A stretch of 37,594 nt of DNA from Gammaproteobacteria bacterium (GTDB lineage: Bacteria > Pseudomonadota > Gammaproteobacteria > Steroidobacterales > Steroidobacteraceae), in contig JANXZQ010000499.1 in the NCBI GenBank assembly GCA_025355445.1, positions 1 through 37,594 of the forward strand, read 5' to 3'. A model generated the notes under the pieces. That model saw only the letters and a program-made list of their open reading frames with translations, had not been told where the DNA came from and ran no database searches. Positions 34,431-37,594 of this stretch are shown here, piece after piece. Within the stretch, counting starts at the first letter, position 1. Each line of letters opens with the position of its first letter. The position numbers and the translations under genes were made by a program.

Positions 34431-36401
34431 TTGCGCGTTCTACTCGTCACGCCGCCGATGATCCAGCTCAATACGCCCTATCCCGCGACGGCGTATCTAA
34501 CCGGGTTTCTGCGCTTGCACGCCGGCCGCCTCGGGCTCGAAGTCAGCCAAGCTGATGCGTCGCTCGGTTTGTTCCTGCGCCTGTTCTCGGCACCCCTGCT
34601 TGCACGCATGTCCAACGAACTGGAGCGGCGCGCACGCAAGGCTGGCAGGCGCGTTCCTATGCCGCCGTCGATCAAGCAATTTCTGGCCGATGCCGAACGC
34701 TACATCGACACGGTCGAGCCCGCCATTCGATTCCTGCAAGGACGCGATCCGAGCCTGGGATTTCGCATTGTCGGGCGCTCTTTTCTTCCCGAGGGTCCGC
34801 GCTTCGAACACTTGAGCCCGCCGCCGACAGCAGAGCACGCGGCGCTCGACCAGCAGCTGTTGTCCGCCTTCGGCACATTGGGCACAACCGAGCAAGCCCG
34901 CTACCTGGCGAGCCTGTACGTCGACGACCTCGCCGATGTTTGGCGACAGGGCATCGACCCGCGGTTTGAGTTCGCACGCTACGGCGAGCGCCTGGCTGCA
35001 AGCGCCTCCTCATTCGATCCACTGCATGAGGCACTGTTGGGTGAGCCGACTCTGATCGATACAACGCTGGATGAGCTGACGCGGGAGCTCGTCCTCTCAT
35101 CGCAACCCGACGTCGTTGCGTTGACCGCCCCGTTTCCCGGCAATGTCTACGGCGCATTCCGCATGGCCAGTGTGATTCGTGCGGCACAGCCCGACACGAC
35201 GTTGATCCTTGGCGGCGGCTGGGTCAACACCGAACTGCGCGGCTTGCGCGAACCGCGTGTGTTTGACTACTTCGACTACGTCACGCTCGACGATGGTGAA
35301 CGCCCGCTACTCAATCTGCTGGCGCGGCTGAGCGGTCACCAGGCATCGCTGGTACGCACCTATGTTCGCCGCGACGGCGCCGTCGTGCTCGAGAATGACG
35401 TGACGCAGCACGACATACCCCAACGCGATACAGGCATACCTACCTACGACGGCTTACCGCTCGGGCAATACGTGTCGCTGATGGAAATGATGAACCCCAT
35501 GCATCGTCTCTGGTCGGACGGTCGCTGGAACAAAATTACTCTGGCGCATGGTTGTTACTGGAAGAAGTGCTCGTTCTGCGACGTCTCGCTCGACTACATC
35601 GGCCGTTATGACCGCCCTGGCACAGACCTCATCATGGAGCGCATTCGCGGTCTAATAAATGAGACCGGTCAGACAGGCTTCCACCTCGTCGATGAAGCCG
35701 CACCGCCGGCAGTCATGCGTGCACTCGCGAAGCGGCTGATTGCCGAGAAACTTAAGATCACATGGTGGGGCAACATCCGCTTCGAAAGGGCATTTACCCC
35801 CGAGCACTGTCGCCTGCTCGCCGACGCCGGCTGCGTGGCCGTGAGCGGCGGGCTCGAAGTGGCATCGGATCGATTGCTCGAACTTATGAAGAAAGGCGTC
35901 ACGGTCGGGCAAGTGGCACGCGTGACGCGGGCATTCACCGACGCGGGGATCATGGTCCATGCGTACTTGATGTATGGATTTCCGACGGAGACCACACAAG
36001 AGACCATCGACGCGCTCGACCGCGTGCGCCAGTTGTTCGCCGCAGGCTGCATTCAATCGGCATACTGGCACCGTTTTGCGGCGACGGCGCATTCGCCCAT
36101 TGGCCTGAGTCCGGAAAAATACGGCATCACGCTGCGCGCTCCACCCAACGTCACCTTTGCTCACAACGACCTGGAGTTCGACGATCCGGTCGGCACTAAT
36201 CACAACTTTTTAGGAACCGGCCTTAAGAAGGCGCTCTACAGTTACATGCACGGCGCCGGCCTCGATCAAGACGTACGCGTTTGGTTCGAGCCGCCCGAGG
36301 ACGGCTTTCGCGACGGTCGGCAGCGCCGCCGCCGCTCTGCAGCCTCTGTGGTCCCGGCGACGACTGTGCCGTCGAACTTGATTGAGCAGTGCCTGGCGTA
36401 A
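34431..36401 (+). CDS. B12-binding-type radical SAM protein
   Basis: TTG start; N-terminal RVLLVTPPMIQLNTPYPATAYLTGFLR; DVVALTAPFPGNVYGAFRMASVIRAAQPDTTLILGGGWVN; cluster motif HGCYWKKCSFCDVSLDYIGRY; GGLEVASDRLLELMKKGVT. Confidence 0.88.
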   Translation: MRVLLVTPPMIQLNTPYPATAYLTGFLRLHAGRLGLEVSQADASLGLFLRLFSAPLLARMSNELERRARKAGRRVPMPPSIKQFLADAERYIDTVEPAIRFLQGRDPSLGFRIVGRSFLPEGPRFEHLSPPPTAEHAALDQQLLSAFGTLGTTEQARYLASLYVDDLADVWRQGIDPRFEFARYGERLAASASSFDPLHEALLGEPTLIDTTLDELTRELVLSSQPDVVALTAPFPGNVYGAFRMASVIRAAQPDTTLILGGGWVNTELRGLREPRVFDYFDYVTLDDGERPLLNLLARLSGHQASLVRTYVRRDGAVVLENDVTQHDIPQRDTGIPTYDGLPLGQYVSLMEMMNPMHRLWSDGRWNKITLAHGCYWKKCSFCDVSLDYIGRYDRPGTDLIMERIRGLINETGQTGFHLVDEAAPPAVMRALAKRLIAEKLKITWWGNIRFERAFTPEHCRLLADAGCVAVSGGLEVASDRLLELMKKGVTVGQVARVTRAFTDAGIMVHAYLMYGFPTETTQETIDALDRVRQLFAAGCIQSAYWHRFAATAHSPIGLSPEKYGITLRAPPNVTFAHNDLEFDDPVGTNHNFLGTGLKKALYSYMHGAGLDQDVRVWFEPPEDGFRDGRQRRRRSAASVVPATTVPSNLIEQCLA

Positions 36402-36413
36402 GATGCCGCGCGC

Positions 36414-36971
36414 GTGTTGATTGCCTTCAACAAACCGTTCGGGGTCATTTGCAAGTTCCGCCCCGAACAGGGCCGCCGTACTCTTGCAGACTTCATTTCA
36501 ATTACGGACGTCTACCCCGCAGGCAGACTCGACACCGACAGCGAAGGATTGTTGCTGCTGACGGACAGCGGCGTATTGCAAGCACGCATCTCGAGTCCGA
36601 GTCACAAGCTTCCGAAGGTCTACTGGGCTCAGATGGAGGGCGAGCCGACCGCTGCGGCATTGCTCGCATTGCGTAACGGCATTACTTTGAGCGACTTCAG
36701 GACACAACCCGCCGATGCACGCCTGATCGACGCGCCCGATAACCATTGGCCGCGCGATCCGCCGATTCGCCATCGCGCGAAAATTCCGACTTCATGGCTC
36801 GAGTTGACCCTGCGCGAAGGCAAGAACCGTCAGATCAGACGCATGACGGCAAGTACGGGCTTCCCCACGTTGCGCTTGGTACGAGCGCGCATCGGACGGG
36901 TCTCCGTGGAAGGCTTGGCGCCCGGCGAGTGGCGCGAAATTGATGCGGGCTCACCGTGGGCTCAGAGGTGA
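36414..36971 (+). CDS. rluE: RsuA/RluB/RluE-family 23S rRNA pseudouridine synthase, RluE-like
   Basis: FNKPFGVICKFRPEQGRRTLADFI; catalytic Asp motif GRLDTDSEGLLLLTDSG; LREGKNRQIRRMTASTGFPTLRLVRARIG. GTG start. Confidence 0.9.
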   Translation: MLIAFNKPFGVICKFRPEQGRRTLADFISITDVYPAGRLDTDSEGLLLLTDSGVLQARISSPSHKLPKVYWAQMEGEPTAAALLALRNGITLSDFRTQPADARLIDAPDNHWPRDPPIRHRAKIPTSWLELTLREGKNRQIRRMTASTGFPTLRLVRARIGRVSVEGLAPGEWREIDAGSPWAQR

Positions 36972-36978
36972 CGCGCAT

Positions 36979-37029
36979 TCTCAGCCACCAGCTCGCGCTC
37001 ACCCACCCACCTCGCGCTCAGCCACCCAG
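36979..37029. repeat. Short imperfect tandem repeat, 19-bp unit, about 2.7 copies
   Basis: CTCGCGCTCACCCACCCAC (36992-37010) / CTCGCGCTCAGCCACCCAG (37011-37029), two mismatches, preceded by partial TCTCAGCCACCAG. Confidence 0.7.
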
Positions 37030-37594
37030 TCCTCGCTCGAGAATTTTCGGGTTTTCCCGCCATCGCTGCAGCCACTCTTGCGCCACATCGCCGGGATACA
37101 CATCCTCGATCCCCTCCTTGAGCGCATTGACGATGGCCTTCGCCAACGAATCAGGCGTCAACTTGGGTGGTGGCAGCGCCTGGTTCGATTCATCATCGAT
37201 CGGACCGGGGAAGACATTGATTACGCGCACGCCGCTCGACCTCATTTCAGCGCGCAAACACTGCGACAGCGACAGGGCCGCCGCCTTGGAGGCGGAAAAC
37301 GTGCCATGCGGCGGAAAGTTGCTGAGCGCATAGATCGACAAGAGATTGACCCACGCGGCCGGGCTGCCTTCGCCTTCGGCGCTGCGGCACCTCATCGCAG
37401 GCCCCAATTCCCGGGCGAGCCGCAGCAGACCAAAGTAGTTGATATCCATTTCCGCTGCTGCGCCGTCGATCCCCTCGCGCGCCGCGATGCCGCCGCGTGG
37501 CGCAATGCCATAAGCCTGATGCACTTCCGCCGTGTTGATCAGGATGTCCACCTGGTCGCCAATCTCAGCGGCCATGTGCTTCACGCTGGCAGCG
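37018..37594 (-). CDS. Short-chain dehydrogenase/reductase-like protein, N-terminus beyond window end
   Basis: DILINTAEV, MDINYFGLLRLARELGPAM, WVNLLSIYALSNFPPHGTFSASKAAALSLSQCLRAEMRSSGVRVINVFPGPIDDE. Confidence 0.88.
   Translation of the reverse strand, partial: AASVKHMAAEIGDQVDILINTAEVHQAYGIAPRGGIAAREGIDGAAAEMDINYFGLLRLARELGPAMRCRSAEGEGSPAAWVNLLSIYALSNFPPHGTFSASKAAALSLSQCLRAEMRSSGVRVINVFPGPIDDESNQALPPPKLTPDSLAKAIVNALKEGIEDVYPGDVAQEWLQRWRENPKILERGLGG

Noticed and set aside
1-37594. Mobile-element origin of the decayed genes
   Set aside because: No transposase, integrase, terminal inverted repeats or tRNA attachment site recognised in the window.

Overview
High-GC proteobacterial chromosomal window, probably a Gammaproteobacterium with many TonB-dependent receptors (TBDRs); the taxon is an inference. 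No rRNA, tRNA, CRISPR array or transposase was recognised. The most interesting block is a tightly packed minus-strand operon (about 13255 down to 5768): TBDR, a divergent HAL/PAL-superfamily lyase, a Rieske ring-hydroxylating oxygenase alpha subunit, a VanA-like Rieske oxygenase, and an MFS transporter. Gene junctions are +3 nt, TGATG, TGATG and GTGA. A SorA/SorB-like sulfite dehydrogenase pair follows on the same strand after about 71 bp. The lyase has Gly-Thr-Ala where the MIO-forming Ala-Ser-Gly normally sits, plus other active-site changes, so it may be a non-MIO or modified-MIO enzyme in an undescribed catabolic system. Other content: a second homologous TBDR divergent from a TetR regulator, a LysR regulator with an ACTAAA operator-like cluster, an AraC regulator, a TPR plus FG-GAP propeller protein with 7 apparent blades, an IorB-like molybdenum hydroxylase and a penicillin acylase (each with one apparent frameshift), an M20 peptidase, two adjacent poly-Gly lipoproteins with propeller or Ig-like repeats, a CPA1 antiporter, a CX4CX2C B12-type radical SAM protein, an RluE-like pseudouridine synthase, and an SDR with the catalytic Tyr replaced by Phe. 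Several gene remnants are visible: a response-regulator C-terminus, a RecQ HRDC domain, and a threonine dehydratase N-terminus. All calls come from reading the sequence and the ORF track; no database search was run.
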